64,000 nucleotides of DNA from Lachnospiraceae bacterium (GTDB lineage Bacteria > Bacillota > Clostridia > Lachnospirales > Lachnospiraceae). This document shows, piece after piece, positions 42,167-51,425 of this stretch. Within the stretch, counting starts at the first letter, position 1. Each line of letters starts with the position of its first letter. A program made the translations under genes and the position numbers. The notes beneath the pieces are model-generated. The model was given only the letters and a program-made list of their open reading frames with translations. It had not been told where the DNA came from and ran no database searches. Location: positions 1 through 64,000 of the forward strand of contig JAFSIS010000008.1 of the NCBI GenBank assembly GCA_017439665.1. The letters run 5' to 3'.

Positions 42167-43711
42167 TTACATACCGAACAGACCGGAAATTGCACTCTGC
42201 TGGGAATTGATCTTCGCCAGTGCTGTCTCCATAGCGGAGAACTGTTTATAATAACGATCCTCATAATCGGAAATCAGCTGTTCCTGCTTCTTGATCTGGG
42301 TCGTATAATCGCTGTACTCATCCTTCATCAGCTTATCATCATACAGAGTGAATGCACTGCTGTAGCTTGTACGCTTCATCAGATCCGTCAGCTTACTGTA
42401 CAGGTTCTTGGTAAGACTGGAGAAAAACTCGGTAACCTTCTCCGGATCCGTAGCAATCGCCGCCTTCAGCTTGTCAGCATTAGTGGAGGTATTGGCATCG
42501 TCCGGATCACCATCAATATGGTAAGCACCCTTCTCATTATCTGCTGCTGTAAAATAGCCCAGCGTATTGATGCCGAAGTCACTCAGATATACCTTGCTTC
42601 CATTAGCCATCTCTACACCCTGAAGCATAATCTGCTTCATTGCGGAGGATACGGTACTCAGTGTGGAATCCTTACGAAGAATGGAATCCTTGATCTTCTC
42701 TTCCCACTTCTCGATTTCCTTTTCGGACATAGCCTCTTTTTCTTCATCCGTAAGAGGCTCATAGCCCTTGGCAGAGTCTGCATTATAGAGAGTATCCATC
42801 TCAATGATCAGTTCATTATACTCCTTAAAGAAGTTCTTGATCATATCATAGATGCCCTCAGTATCATCACCGGTAGTCAGAGTAATGGGCTTACCGGCTT
42901 CTGTCGTTCCGGTAACACTGATGGTCAGACCGTTGATCTCGAAGGTATTGGTATCGGATTCAAAAGTAGCTCCATTTAATTTTATCTTGGCATCGCTGCC
43001 TTCAATCTTGGTGGAATCTCCGCCAATAAATCCAAGTCCGCTTAACAGATCAGAAGAAGTTATTTTTCCGTCCGTACCTGTGACTGCATCACTGGATGTA
43101 ATGGTGAAGTTATTGGCTTCACCACTCTCCTTGGAGCTTACGAAGAAACGCTGATTCTTCGTATCAAAACTGGCATTGAGTCCTGCACTCTTAAGCTTCG
43201 TTACCAGATCGTTGATGGTCATACCGTCGGTAATTTCAATCTCAGTATCCTTACCTCCTGCTGTCACTGTCAACTTCTTACCAACTGCATCGGACAAGCC
43301 TTCCATATCAGACAATTTGGTAGCACCAGTGTAACTGGCCTTCGTCTGGCTTCCGCTTGAACCAGTTTTCAGCTCTGCACCGGTCAGATATCCGGTCTTG
43401 GCCAGACTCTCTACTTCCAAGGTCTGTGCACCGTTTACTGCATTTGTTCCGGTAATTACGGTAGCAATGCTTTCATCCGTAGACTTGGTGGCCTTCTTGG
43501 TATAGTCACTCTGAAGACGCATATTGCTCAGTGTCTTCGTGTAGAAGGAATATACCTTGGTATTGAGCTCCTTCCACGCTTCCTGTTTCCACTCCAGCTT
43601 GGTCTGTGCCTTGATCAGGTTATTCTTCTTGGTCGATTTTGCTTCTACCAGAGCACTGATGATGCTCTCGGTATCCAGGCCGGAATTCAAACCGGTTATT
43701 CTAATTGCCAT
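42167..43711 (-). CDS. fliD: Flagellar hook-associated protein 2 (filament cap)
   Basis: A 514-residue FliD. N-terminus IRITGLNSGLDTESIISALV and C-terminal coiled region with KKQEQLISDYEDRYYKQFSAME and NSQQSAISGLFGM are diagnostic. Central variable domains (about 70-350) are rich in Thr/Gly/Asp. It caps the growing filament and folds flagellin subunits. The gene follows flaG by 11 nt under a sigma-28 promoter and is closed by a terminator. Confidence 0.96.
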   Translation of the reverse strand: MAIRITGLNSGLDTESIISALVEAKSTKKNNLIKAQTKLEWKQEAWKELNTKVYSFYTKTLSNMRLQSDYTKKATKSTDESIATVITGTNAVNGAQTLEVESLAKTGYLTGAELKTGSSGSQTKASYTGATKLSDMEGLSDAVGKKLTVTAGGKDTEIEITDGMTINDLVTKLKSAGLNASFDTKNQRFFVSSKESGEANNFTITSSDAVTGTDGKITSSDLLSGLGFIGGDSTKIEGSDAKIKLNGATFESDTNTFEINGLTISVTGTTEAGKPITLTTGDDTEGIYDMIKNFFKEYNELIIEMDTLYNADSAKGYEPLTDEEKEAMSEKEIEKWEEKIKDSILRKDSTLSTVSSAMKQIMLQGVEMANGSKVYLSDFGINTLGYFTAADNEKGAYHIDGDPDDANTSTNADKLKAAIATDPEKVTEFFSSLTKNLYSKLTDLMKRTSYSSAFTLYDDKLMKDEYSDYTTQIKKQEQLISDYEDRYYKQFSAMETALAKINSQQSAISGLFGM

Positions 43712-43722
43712 GGCAACTCCTC

Positions 43723-44160
43723 CTATCTCTTCTCATCCACCAGAAGCCCGGCTAACTCCCATACCTTGGCAATCATATCCAGCGTCTTTTCCGGCGGCAG
43801 TTCTCTGATTAATTCCTTCGTACTCTTATCTACAATCTTAATGGTGACCCGGTTGGTATCGTCATGAAAACCAAAGATTGCTTCAGAATTACTTAAATTC
43901 TTATTGATGTTCTCTACAGCCTTCTTCAATGCCTCATGACTGTTCTGGCTGTTTTGTTCCTGATTCTCGTACCCCTGTTTACCATCACTGTCCTGTTTCC
44001 TCGCTACGGCAGTGGTCGTATTGTCTACCTTAGGTACTGCTGTCGTCGTATTAGTAGTGTTCCCTTCCATGGTCTCGCTACTTGCCTTGGGTGCAGGCAC
44101 AGTTTTCGTCATGGGCTGAGCCTGAAGTGTTGAAATACTGCTTAATGGTTCCATTCCCAT
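43723..44160 (-). CDS. flaG: FlaG family protein
   Basis: A 145-residue protein: a low-complexity Thr/Asn/Gln-rich N-half (1-75) and a C-terminal FlaG domain (76-145) with FGFHDDTNRVTIKIVDKST, ELIRELPPEKTLDMI and KVWELAGLLVDEKR. FlaG affects filament length and often precedes fliD, as here. GGAGGTGA precedes the ATG, and a sigma-28 promoter is found 47 nt further upstream. Confidence 0.92.
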   Translation of the reverse strand: MGMEPLSSISTLQAQPMTKTVPAPKASSETMEGNTTNTTTAVPKVDNTTTAVARKQDSDGKQGYENQEQNSQNSHEALKKAVENINKNLSNSEAIFGFHDDTNRVTIKIVDKSTKELIRELPPEKTLDMIAKVWELAGLLVDEKR

Positions 44161-44206
44161 AGTTAATCACCTCCGTGTGACATCTAAGTTTGTGTTTCTA
44201 GTTATT

Positions 44207-44234
44207 TTATCGGAAAAAACACCCTGAAAGTTTA
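44207..44234 (-). promoter_or_regulatory. Sigma-28 (FliA) promoter of flaG-fliD
   Basis: TAAA (44231-44234), 16-nt spacer, TCCGATAA (44207-44214) on the minus strand; matches the flagellar TAAA-N15-GCCGATAA consensus except one spacer base and the first -10 base. Confidence 0.8.
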
Positions 44235-44241
44235 CCTGAAT

Positions 44242-44469
44242 TTAAAATAAGTTCTTCAGCGCATCCATATTCTCCTGGCTGATGGTATTGGCCAAAGCAT
44301 CCTTATTAGCCTCCTGGATCTGCAGATAAACCTCTTTACGGTAGACCGGAACCTCCTTGGGCGCTTCAATTCCTATCTTCACCTGATCCCCCTTAACCTC
44401 TAAAATCGTTATCTCCACATTATTGTTAATGACCAGAGCCTCATTTTTCTTGCGGGAAAGTGCCAGCAT
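44242..44469 (-). CDS. csrA: Carbon storage regulator CsrA
   Basis: A 75-residue RNA-binding regulator. The start LALSRKKNEALVINNNVEI, the central VKIGIEAPKEVPVYRKEVY and the C-terminal extension are typical of the Gram-positive CsrA linked to flagella. CsrA dimers bind GGA motifs near ribosome binding sites, notably of flagellin mRNA, and are antagonised by FliW. The gene begins directly after the fliW stop. Confidence 0.96.
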   Translation of the reverse strand: MLALSRKKNEALVINNNVEITILEVKGDQVKIGIEAPKEVPVYRKEVYLQIQEANKDALANTISQENMDALKNLF

Positions 44470-44931
44470 CTATTCACCCTCCTTCTTCATTTTCTGCAAA
44501 ATATCATAAATGTAGTATTTAACCGGGTAAATATCTGTATTCACAATTACCTGCGCTGCTTTCCTGTTCTGGGCATTAATAATGAGAGGTGCCTGGAGAT
44601 TGACACTCATGGCCGTCAGATCCTTGGGAACGCTGACGGTTACCAGTACCAGAACCTCCTGGGAATCCGTAATGGCAAGTGGATTTAACAGTTCATCCTC
44701 CACCTCCGGATTGTAGTCCTTCGCCACAAGGAGAGGATCCATTACCGGCATGGCAAACTGTGCTTCCTGTAAAGACTGCAGCCAGCGGATAGGTACATCC
44801 TTTCCTTTTTCCTCATCATGCACCAGAGCAAAATCCGTCATTTCGGGAAAACCGATGATTCCTCCAGGAAAATGAATAATCTTACTGTCATCAATTTCGA
44901 TCACACCAAAAACTCTGGTTTCTATTTTCAT
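44470..44931 (-). CDS. fliW: Flagellar assembly factor FliW
   Basis: A 153-residue FliW with IIHFPGGIIGFPEMTDFALV at the N-terminal part and NPLAITDSQEVLVLVTVSVP in the middle, both family hallmarks. FliW binds either flagellin or CsrA, thereby coupling filament export to flagellin translation. Lies between flgL and csrA in the classic order with spacing of 10 nt and 0 nt. Confidence 0.96.
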   Translation of the reverse strand: MKIETRVFGVIEIDDSKIIHFPGGIIGFPEMTDFALVHDEEKGKDVPIRWLQSLQEAQFAMPVMDPLLVAKDYNPEVEDELLNPLAITDSQEVLVLVTVSVPKDLTAMSVNLQAPLIINAQNRKAAQVIVNTDIYPVKYYIYDILQKMKKEGE

Positions 44932-44941
44932 CCTGTCCTCC

Positions 44942-46534
44942 TTAGATAAAGTTCATCAGACTGTTCTGTAAGATCTTTCCCGTAGCCATCAGAGAAGAAT
45001 TATAGGTCAGCTCTGCACTGCTTAAACGGATCGCTACTTCCGTAATATCCGCATCCTCATTCTCAGACTGCAGGGTCTCATAATTGGTCTTCTGGCTCAT
45101 CAGACGGCTGCTGATCAGCTCCAGTCTCTGACCTCTGGTTCCGTTTTCCGTAGAAGCCAGATTCACCGTATCCAGATGCCCCTGCATCTTGGTAATGCAG
45201 CTTTCAAACAGTTTCTGAGTTTTTTCATTGGAGAAGGTCAGTGCCTTCTCAGCAGCCTCCAGCTGCTCCTCCAGCTTTGCCTTCTTATTGGTGTCATTCA
45301 CATTATCTTCAATTTCCAGCAGCCCTTTCAGCTTGGCCACCATCTTTTCTATGGCAAGCGTTTCTTCCATGGAGGCAATCATATCGTCCACATCACGACC
45401 CACAGCATGGGTAAAGATTTCATCTGCCGTTGTATTCACCTGAATTCTCTGATTCAGTCCCACATCGTATTCGATTCCCTGTTTTTCTTCAATCCCCTTC
45501 AGATAGTCGGGATTATAGACGATATCCTTAGCTGCATCCGGTGCGGCACCCACAATATGGGTACAGGCGAAGTAATGCTCCGGCCTGAGATCCCCATCCT
45601 TCCAGTCTGATTTCTGATAGGTCACCCGAATCTCTCCCTCGTCTTCGTCCAGCCCTGTGGTAGCCAGATTGTCCTTGGTCGCCATCAGCTTTCCATAGAG
45701 ATCATCTCCCAGAAGAATCTCTCCGGTCTCCTTAATCAGGACAGCCTTATTTGCATAGGCTCCGCCTGTCGCATAGTCATTTTCATAGGGGCTGGGAACA
45801 TCGTACAGAGAAGCCACATCACACTCAACCCGCCTCTCCACGTAAGTGTCAGTTGCTGCATCGTGTTCCTTATAACTGATTACCGGAACCGTACCATCAT
45901 CCACATCCTGATAGGAGATACGCAGACGGTGAATCTCTTTCGTAGAAATATGATCTTCTTCGATCACATTCATATTTTCAAAGTTCGCTTCGGTAATGTC
46001 CAGAAGATCGCCCGTACCCACATAAGAAATGGTATCCAGAACACTCTTATCCACCTGCTCCGTAATGGAATACTTTTTGGTGGTATCCTCGGTAAAGGTA
46101 AGGGTGGTATCGGTACGATAGCCGGTAAAAATGTAACGTCCCGCATAGTCTGTATTACCGGTAGAATATACCTCATCCCTGAGGGATTTCAGCTGGGTAA
46201 GGATAATCTCCTTATCCTCTGTGGTCAGATTCTCATTGCTTCCCTTGGTGGCATTTTCATACATGCTGGTCACCACTTCCGTCATGGAAGAAATAGCATC
46301 TGCCGTCAGATCCAGCCAGCTCTTTGCATCCGGTACGTTTTTCCCATAGTACTGGTTGATCTGATTAACATTGGTTCTGAGACGGAGTGCACGGACAGCA
46401 ACCACCGGGTCATCGGAAGGTCTGTTCACTTTTTTCTGGGTGGACATCTGTGTACTCAATCTGTCCTGTAAAAGCTTATTGGTATTGATATTATTTAAGG
46501 AGTTATTCTGCATAACCTTATTCGTAATTCTCAT
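44942..46534 (-). CDS. flgL: Flagellar hook-associated protein 3
   Basis: A 530-residue FlgL. Flagellin-like N-terminus MRITNKVMQNNSLNNINTN and LQDRLSTQMSTQKKVNRPSDDPV, the helical LDLTADAISSMTEVVTSMYE, and a C-terminal flagellin-like helix ITEVAIRLSSAELTYNSSL. It forms the junction between hook and filament. Longer than the enterobacterial protein because of a central insert (about 150-400). Confidence 0.95.
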   Translation of the reverse strand: MRITNKVMQNNSLNNINTNKLLQDRLSTQMSTQKKVNRPSDDPVVAVRALRLRTNVNQINQYYGKNVPDAKSWLDLTADAISSMTEVVTSMYENATKGSNENLTTEDKEIILTQLKSLRDEVYSTGNTDYAGRYIFTGYRTDTTLTFTEDTTKKYSITEQVDKSVLDTISYVGTGDLLDITEANFENMNVIEEDHISTKEIHRLRISYQDVDDGTVPVISYKEHDAATDTYVERRVECDVASLYDVPSPYENDYATGGAYANKAVLIKETGEILLGDDLYGKLMATKDNLATTGLDEDEGEIRVTYQKSDWKDGDLRPEHYFACTHIVGAAPDAAKDIVYNPDYLKGIEEKQGIEYDVGLNQRIQVNTTADEIFTHAVGRDVDDMIASMEETLAIEKMVAKLKGLLEIEDNVNDTNKKAKLEEQLEAAEKALTFSNEKTQKLFESCITKMQGHLDTVNLASTENGTRGQRLELISSRLMSQKTNYETLQSENEDADITEVAIRLSSAELTYNSSLMATGKILQNSLMNFI

Positions 46535-46570
46535 CTGTTTTCTCCTTCTGCTGCCGGGCAGCCTCTGACA

Positions 46571-48469
46571 TTATACTCCGGTTTCCAGAATCAGCCGGTC
46601 ATAGACCTCTGTCATGGTCTGGATCATTCTGGAGGCCAGATTATAGGCATTCTGGTATTTTACCAGATTTACGGCCTCTTCATCCTGGTCTACTCCGGAA
46701 ATGGATAATCTCTGGTTATCAATGCTGTTTCCCATATTGGTGTAGTTGGCATAAAAGGTATCCGCACTGTTGGCATTCAGGGCAATATCTGAAAGAATAC
46801 AGGTCAGAAACTCCGATGCCGCTGCCCCTCTGAAGCTGAGCTTCGTTTCATCATTGATCATCTCTACCAGGCGTTCCACATTTTTGTATTCGTCCACACC
46901 TTCTGTCTGCCCCACCTTGGTGGCCAACAGATCCGGATCTGTAACCATGGCATCCAGAATGCTGAAATTCTTGGCCGTGAGACGGTAGTAGCTGTCATCA
47001 TCTACAGAAAGGGTTCTCTTACCACCATCAACAAGACCTTCATCAAAACGATACTGCTCTTCGCCGGTTTCCATGTCTCCGGTAAACATGAGATTGCCGG
47101 GATCGCCGTACAGATCGTAGCCTTCATTTAAAATCTTGTTGAAGGCTTCTGAGAAGGTCCTTACCCACTCATTCATCTGAGCCATATAGTAAGGTACTCC
47201 CTGATACTGCAGACTGGCACCTATAGAAGCCTCTTTGCCCAGACGGTTGCTGGTCAGGTTGGCATCGTTTGGACTTTCATCAATGGTAAAGGTATATTCC
47301 TTCTTGTCTGCATCAAAAGACCATTTAGTATAGTAATAAATCTGATTTCCCAGATTAATCTTTCCGCCGCTGTCGGAAAGGGTACATTTATTCATATCCA
47401 GAAGATAGTCGTTGGTTACCTTGACCTTAACCTCTTTATAAATTTTACCGTCTGCACCCGGCTGAAGCGTATTGATGTCGGTAACGGTTCCCTGGAAGTT
47501 CTCTCCATTGTTGCCGTCACGCATCTGGATCAGACCCGTCAGTTCTCCACCCAGACTGGCATTATAAAGGCTGAATTCATCTCCCAGTTCTCCGGTAAGG
47601 CGGTTAGCTACCCAGTATACATCGTAAAGTCCATCGATATCCGACTGATTTATCTTCTCCTCTTCTGCCCTTGCCACACACTCCATAGTCCTGTAGTCAT
47701 TACCATCCACCAGGGTCTGGCCTCCCGCAATCTTTACGATGAGACGATGAGCTCCTGTATAACGATCCGGATTGTTGGTATCAGTGATCGGTGTTTCGAT
47801 CACTTCCATGTCTACAATGGCAGAAAGCTCATCCAGCAATACGGAACGGGCATCTCTAAGCTCATTGGCATTGGATTTGCCATCAATTTCAATAACGTTG
47901 ATCTGCTTGTTCAGAGTCGCAATTTCCTCTGCTATGGAGTTGATCTCATCGATCTTGATCTTAATTTCCTGATTGGCGTCCTTCTGTACCTGCTCCAGAT
48001 TAGCTGCTGTACTGTTAAAATAGTCGCAAAGGCTGGATGCTCTTCCTACAAAAGCAAGCTTGGTGCTGTCAGAGCCGGACTGCTTTTCCACCTCTGCCAG
48101 GGCATTCATCATACTGTCAAAAATGGTTTTGAAGCCTTCGATGGTGCTGTCATCGGTAAAATAGTCCTCAATCTGCTTCATATAGTAGGACTTCATACTG
48201 TATTCACCGGCACTGGTGCTGTTGTTCCAGTATTTTACATCGTAAAATTCATCCCGGATCCGCTCAATAGCCAGTACCTCTACACCGGCACCAGCACAGC
48301 CGTAATCTGTAAATACCCTGAGCGCATCGGCTGCTGCCTGCTTAATCTGCTGACGGCTATAGCCTTCCGTTTCTACGTTCGATATATTGTTCCCCGTTGT
48401 ATTCAGAGCTGCATTTGCTGCCAGCAGGCCTGAATATCCGATGGTTAATCCAAAAAATTGAGATGGCAT
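46571..48469 (-). CDS. flgK: Flagellar hook-associated protein 1, copy 2
   Basis: A 632-residue FlgK. N-terminal FGLTIGYSGLLAANAALNTT, GNNISNVETEGYSRQQ, a long helical region with ELRDARSVLLDELSAIVDME, a variable centre, and a C-terminal NLVKYQNAYNLASRMIQTMT motif needed for assembly. The preceding gene is another FlgK, only distantly similar, so the strain carries two tandem paralogues. Confidence 0.93.
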   Translation of the reverse strand: MPSQFFGLTIGYSGLLAANAALNTTGNNISNVETEGYSRQQIKQAAADALRVFTDYGCAGAGVEVLAIERIRDEFYDVKYWNNSTSAGEYSMKSYYMKQIEDYFTDDSTIEGFKTIFDSMMNALAEVEKQSGSDSTKLAFVGRASSLCDYFNSTAANLEQVQKDANQEIKIKIDEINSIAEEIATLNKQINVIEIDGKSNANELRDARSVLLDELSAIVDMEVIETPITDTNNPDRYTGAHRLIVKIAGGQTLVDGNDYRTMECVARAEEEKINQSDIDGLYDVYWVANRLTGELGDEFSLYNASLGGELTGLIQMRDGNNGENFQGTVTDINTLQPGADGKIYKEVKVKVTNDYLLDMNKCTLSDSGGKINLGNQIYYYTKWSFDADKKEYTFTIDESPNDANLTSNRLGKEASIGASLQYQGVPYYMAQMNEWVRTFSEAFNKILNEGYDLYGDPGNLMFTGDMETGEEQYRFDEGLVDGGKRTLSVDDDSYYRLTAKNFSILDAMVTDPDLLATKVGQTEGVDEYKNVERLVEMINDETKLSFRGAAASEFLTCILSDIALNANSADTFYANYTNMGNSIDNQRLSISGVDQDEEAVNLVKYQNAYNLASRMIQTMTEVYDRLILETGV

Positions 48470-48511
48470 ATGGTCTGCCTCCTTTTCTTATGTATCATGA
48501 ATCATCCGCTT

Positions 48512-50185
48512 TTATACGGCAAGAGTATTGATGATGTGGGCAAGCATTTCATTAATGGCATTGATGTACCTGCTGGATGCATTGTAAGCATTCTGGAATT
48601 TTACCATGTAGGTCAGCTCATCATCAGTGGATACACCGATCACCTGCTCTCTTGCGGTAAAGGTAGCATTTACTGTAGCCTCCTGGTTGGAAAGGATGCT
48701 CTTATACACCTTACCGGAGTTGGCTACCTGGGCAACCAGATCACCATAATAATCAACGAAATTCGTCTTTTTCTTTACATGGGGATTGAGTACGTTGGAC
48801 TCCTCCATAAACTTGTCCTTCAGCACTTCCATGATCTCATAATCTATGGAATCATCGATCTGCTTCAGACCCAGCATACCGGGACTCTGCAGAAGCTCCG
48901 GATTCATCTGCATATTTGCCACAGAGTAGGTAGTGGCATAAACATTTGGATCCTCGTCGTTATACACCCAGTCTCCATTAGCATCCTGAGTATATCCATC
49001 AGAGCCGATCTTCTGGAAAAACTGAATCGGTTTTCCTTCTGAATCTCTTAAATAGGTGCTGTCCGGATTCTTGTCCGTTGCTGCCTGGGCTGCGTCGGCA
49101 AAAACCTTATTGATCGTTGTACATACGTTATGAATCAGCTGATCGAATTCTGCCTGCACGTTCATGATCACGGACTGGCTGACGGAATGATCGTATTTAT
49201 CCTCTGCCAGATCACGATAATCTGCATGGTGGTCACCTCTGGCCAGAAGCATGGATTTCAGGCTTCCGATATCCGTATTCAGATCGGAAGAAATGACAAC
49301 ATTCAGATTAAATACCTCTGCTCCGTCGATGTTATATTCTTTTTCTCCTCTGTCGTTAACGGTATAGGTAGCATTCTGTACCCAGAAGGGGGTGAAAAAG
49401 CCGGTATTCTTATCTTCATAAAGTCCGATCTCGTAAGCTACCTCACCCTTAACCAGATCTACACCTTCAATCTGCACGCTGACGTTGCCAAGAATATCCT
49501 CTGCATAACTGATATTGGCCATGGTTCCCAGCTCATCCAGGATACGGTTTCTCTCATCCCTTAAGTCATTGGCCTCTTCCTGTTTACCGCCCTCAATCCT
49601 GATAATGGATTCATTCAAAGCCAGAATCTGCTTTGCGTACTTATTGATGGTATCCACCTTACCGGAAATCTGGGTATTCATATTGTCCTGATAATCTACC
49701 AGTCCCTGGTACACCAGCTGGGCTCTTTCCAGAAACTGGGAAGAACGCTGAACCAGCAGCCCCTGTGTTACCACACTGTCAGGGTCCTTGGAGCACTCCT
49801 GTACAGCTGTCCATAAATTCTCCAAAGACAGCTGGAAGGACTCTCCTGTCATTTCATCCAGAAGGTTCTCAATCTCCTCCAGTGCTGTCGCTGATACTTC
49901 ATAAAAGGCCTGTCGTCCGGACTCTTTTCGATAGGTCTGGTCGAGGAAATAATCTCTGATCTGTTTTACCTTGGAATATTCTACACCGAGTCCCAGCTGC
50001 TGATTGGATACTGCCCGGGGGGTGACTGCAATCGTGTTATAGAACCTTGTTCCCAGCTGCACCTGCTGGCGGACATAACCCTTTGTATCCGCATTGGTCA
50101 TATTGTGTGCAGTAGTATTTAAGGCATTCTGACTTGTCTGTAAACCTGATACACCTATATATAAACTTCCCATTAATGATCCCAT
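48512..50185 (-). CDS. flgK: Flagellar hook-associated protein 1, copy 1
   Basis: A 557-residue FlgK: SLYIGVSGLQTSQNALNTTA, HNMTNADTKGYVRQQVQLGT, EANDLRDERNRILDELGTM, and C-terminal YMVKFQNAYNASSRYINAIN. Start ATG 50185 has GGAGG eight bases before it. It follows flgN, its expected chaperone, by 27 nt. Compared with the next gene it has a shorter central region. Which of the two forms the main junction zone cannot be told. Confidence 0.93.
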   Translation of the reverse strand: MGSLMGSLYIGVSGLQTSQNALNTTAHNMTNADTKGYVRQQVQLGTRFYNTIAVTPRAVSNQQLGLGVEYSKVKQIRDYFLDQTYRKESGRQAFYEVSATALEEIENLLDEMTGESFQLSLENLWTAVQECSKDPDSVVTQGLLVQRSSQFLERAQLVYQGLVDYQDNMNTQISGKVDTINKYAKQILALNESIIRIEGGKQEEANDLRDERNRILDELGTMANISYAEDILGNVSVQIEGVDLVKGEVAYEIGLYEDKNTGFFTPFWVQNATYTVNDRGEKEYNIDGAEVFNLNVVISSDLNTDIGSLKSMLLARGDHHADYRDLAEDKYDHSVSQSVIMNVQAEFDQLIHNVCTTINKVFADAAQAATDKNPDSTYLRDSEGKPIQFFQKIGSDGYTQDANGDWVYNDEDPNVYATTYSVANMQMNPELLQSPGMLGLKQIDDSIDYEIMEVLKDKFMEESNVLNPHVKKKTNFVDYYGDLVAQVANSGKVYKSILSNQEATVNATFTAREQVIGVSTDDELTYMVKFQNAYNASSRYINAINEMLAHIINTLAV

Positions 50186-50212
50186 TGTTCTCGCCTCCTT
50201 AAACTAAAGATG

Positions 50213-50731
50213 TTACTGCTTTGCATCAAAATTCCCCACCTTGATCCCAATTGAGCTTCCGTCCACATAGGCTCCTCTGGTGTAATTGGCAGTCTGTGGT
50301 GCTGACCTCAAAGAATGGATCAGATTCAGATCAAATTCGACCAGCTCCAGAGACTGTTCAATCAGCTCTCTGTTCTGCTCGTTTACTCTGGTCATCTGTT
50401 CTACCACCAGCTTCAACTCATCGTGAGTCTGTGCCAGCTGGTTCTGCTCCACAGGTCTACTCGCTAACATGTCTACTATGTTTGCCAGCTTCAGCGTCTT
50501 AACATCCCTGTTTAATACATTGGCAATATCCCCCGTCACCTCTTCCCGTTTGGCATCCAGGCGATTGAGCTTTGCGACAATGGTTTGTTCTTCATCCGTG
50601 ATATGCTGTAAGCTTTCCAAATCTCCCGCTACGATAACGGGAGTCTTCTTCATGGACAATTCCAGCAGCTTGCTGTACTCCTTCGTTTCTTCCTGCAAGA
50701 CTGAAATTAAATCCTCCATTAAACTGGCCAC
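50213..50731 (-). CDS. flgN: FlgN export chaperone
   Basis: A 172-residue helical protein of the FlgN family (SLMEDLISVLQEETKEYSKL; LEHIT-like LQHITDEEQTIVAKLNRLD). FlgN escorts FlgK and FlgL to the export gate. Encoded between flgM and the two flgK genes, the usual order in clostridial flagellar operons. Confidence 0.9.
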   Translation of the reverse strand: MASLMEDLISVLQEETKEYSKLLELSMKKTPVIVAGDLESLQHITDEEQTIVAKLNRLDAKREEVTGDIANVLNRDVKTLKLANIVDMLASRPVEQNQLAQTHDELKLVVEQMTRVNEQNRELIEQSLELVEFDLNLIHSLRSAPQTANYTRGAYVDGSSIGIKVGNFDAKQ

Positions 50732-50779
50732 TGAAAGTCCCTCCTGATTAACTCCATTTTTCCCGAAGGGTCACAGCCC

Positions 50780-51067
50780 TTAAAAACTTCCTAAATGTAA
50801 TTCGTTATACTTTGCAAAAAGATGGTTGGCAAAGGCATCAACTCCCACCTTGTAGGTGCCTGCTTCTATCTTGCTCTGCAGGCTCTCCACCACCTCTTCT
50901 CTTACGTCAGGGGTATTGTCCAGAGCATTCTTAGTCGTCTGGATATCCTGGCCCTTACTGCTGATCGAAAGCTGATCCTGAGCCTGGGTTCTGTTGTTCT
51001 TCTGCAGCCTCTGAGGCTGCTTGGCTCCATACACCTGCTGAATCTGCTGATAAGCATCTATACGCAT
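50780..51067 (-). CDS. flgM: Anti-sigma-28 factor FlgM
   Basis: A 95-residue protein with the FlgM C-terminal sigma-binding region (VREEVVESLQSKIEAGTYKV, FANHLFAKY). FlgM holds sigma-28 inactive until hook completion. TTAGGAGG precedes the ATG. First gene of the flgM-flgN-flgK-flgK-flgL-fliW-csrA operon and itself under a sigma-28 promoter, giving feedback. Confidence 0.93.
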   Translation of the reverse strand: MRIDAYQQIQQVYGAKQPQRLQKNNRTQAQDQLSISSKGQDIQTTKNALDNTPDVREEVVESLQSKIEAGTYKVGVDAFANHLFAKYNELHLGSF

Positions 51068-51124
51068 AAATTCCCTCCTAACTTCTCTATGGAAACATAC
51101 TCGGTTAACTTTTCCTTATTATGT

Positions 51125-51151
51125 TTATCGGATACTGGAATGGAAACTTTA
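51125..51151 (-). promoter_or_regulatory. Sigma-28 (FliA) promoter of the flgM operon
   Basis: TAAA (51148-51151), exact 15-nt spacer, TCCGATAA (51125-51132) on the minus strand. One base from consensus. Confidence 0.88.
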
Positions 51152-51233
51152 GTTTATTTTTTCCCTGCTCACAAAACCCCACCGAAGGGCAGTACCTTTT
51201 ACATCGTTAGAAAAGTCAACGGTTCTTCCTGTA

Positions 51234-51265
51234 AAGTAAAACGGACTGCAGAATTCTGCAGTCCG
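51234..51265 (-). terminator. Palindromic terminator downstream of the chemoreceptor gene
   Basis: A perfect 24-nt palindrome (cggactgcagaa and its complement, 51242-51265) followed on the minus strand by TTTTACTTT. A second hairpin, atgacaaca/tgttgtcat near 51361-51386, lies closer to the gene. Confidence 0.7.
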
Positions 51266-51425
51266 TCATATGAATCTTCCTTATAAAATTATAAACCGTC
51301 AAATCATCCCTGTTCTTCCAGTGTGCTGCCAGGTTAATGATCAATGTGACATCGCTGACTGATGACAACACCGCAGATGTTGTCATAGACAGTACTGTTA
51401 TACTAATTAGCAACGTGTCAGTACA

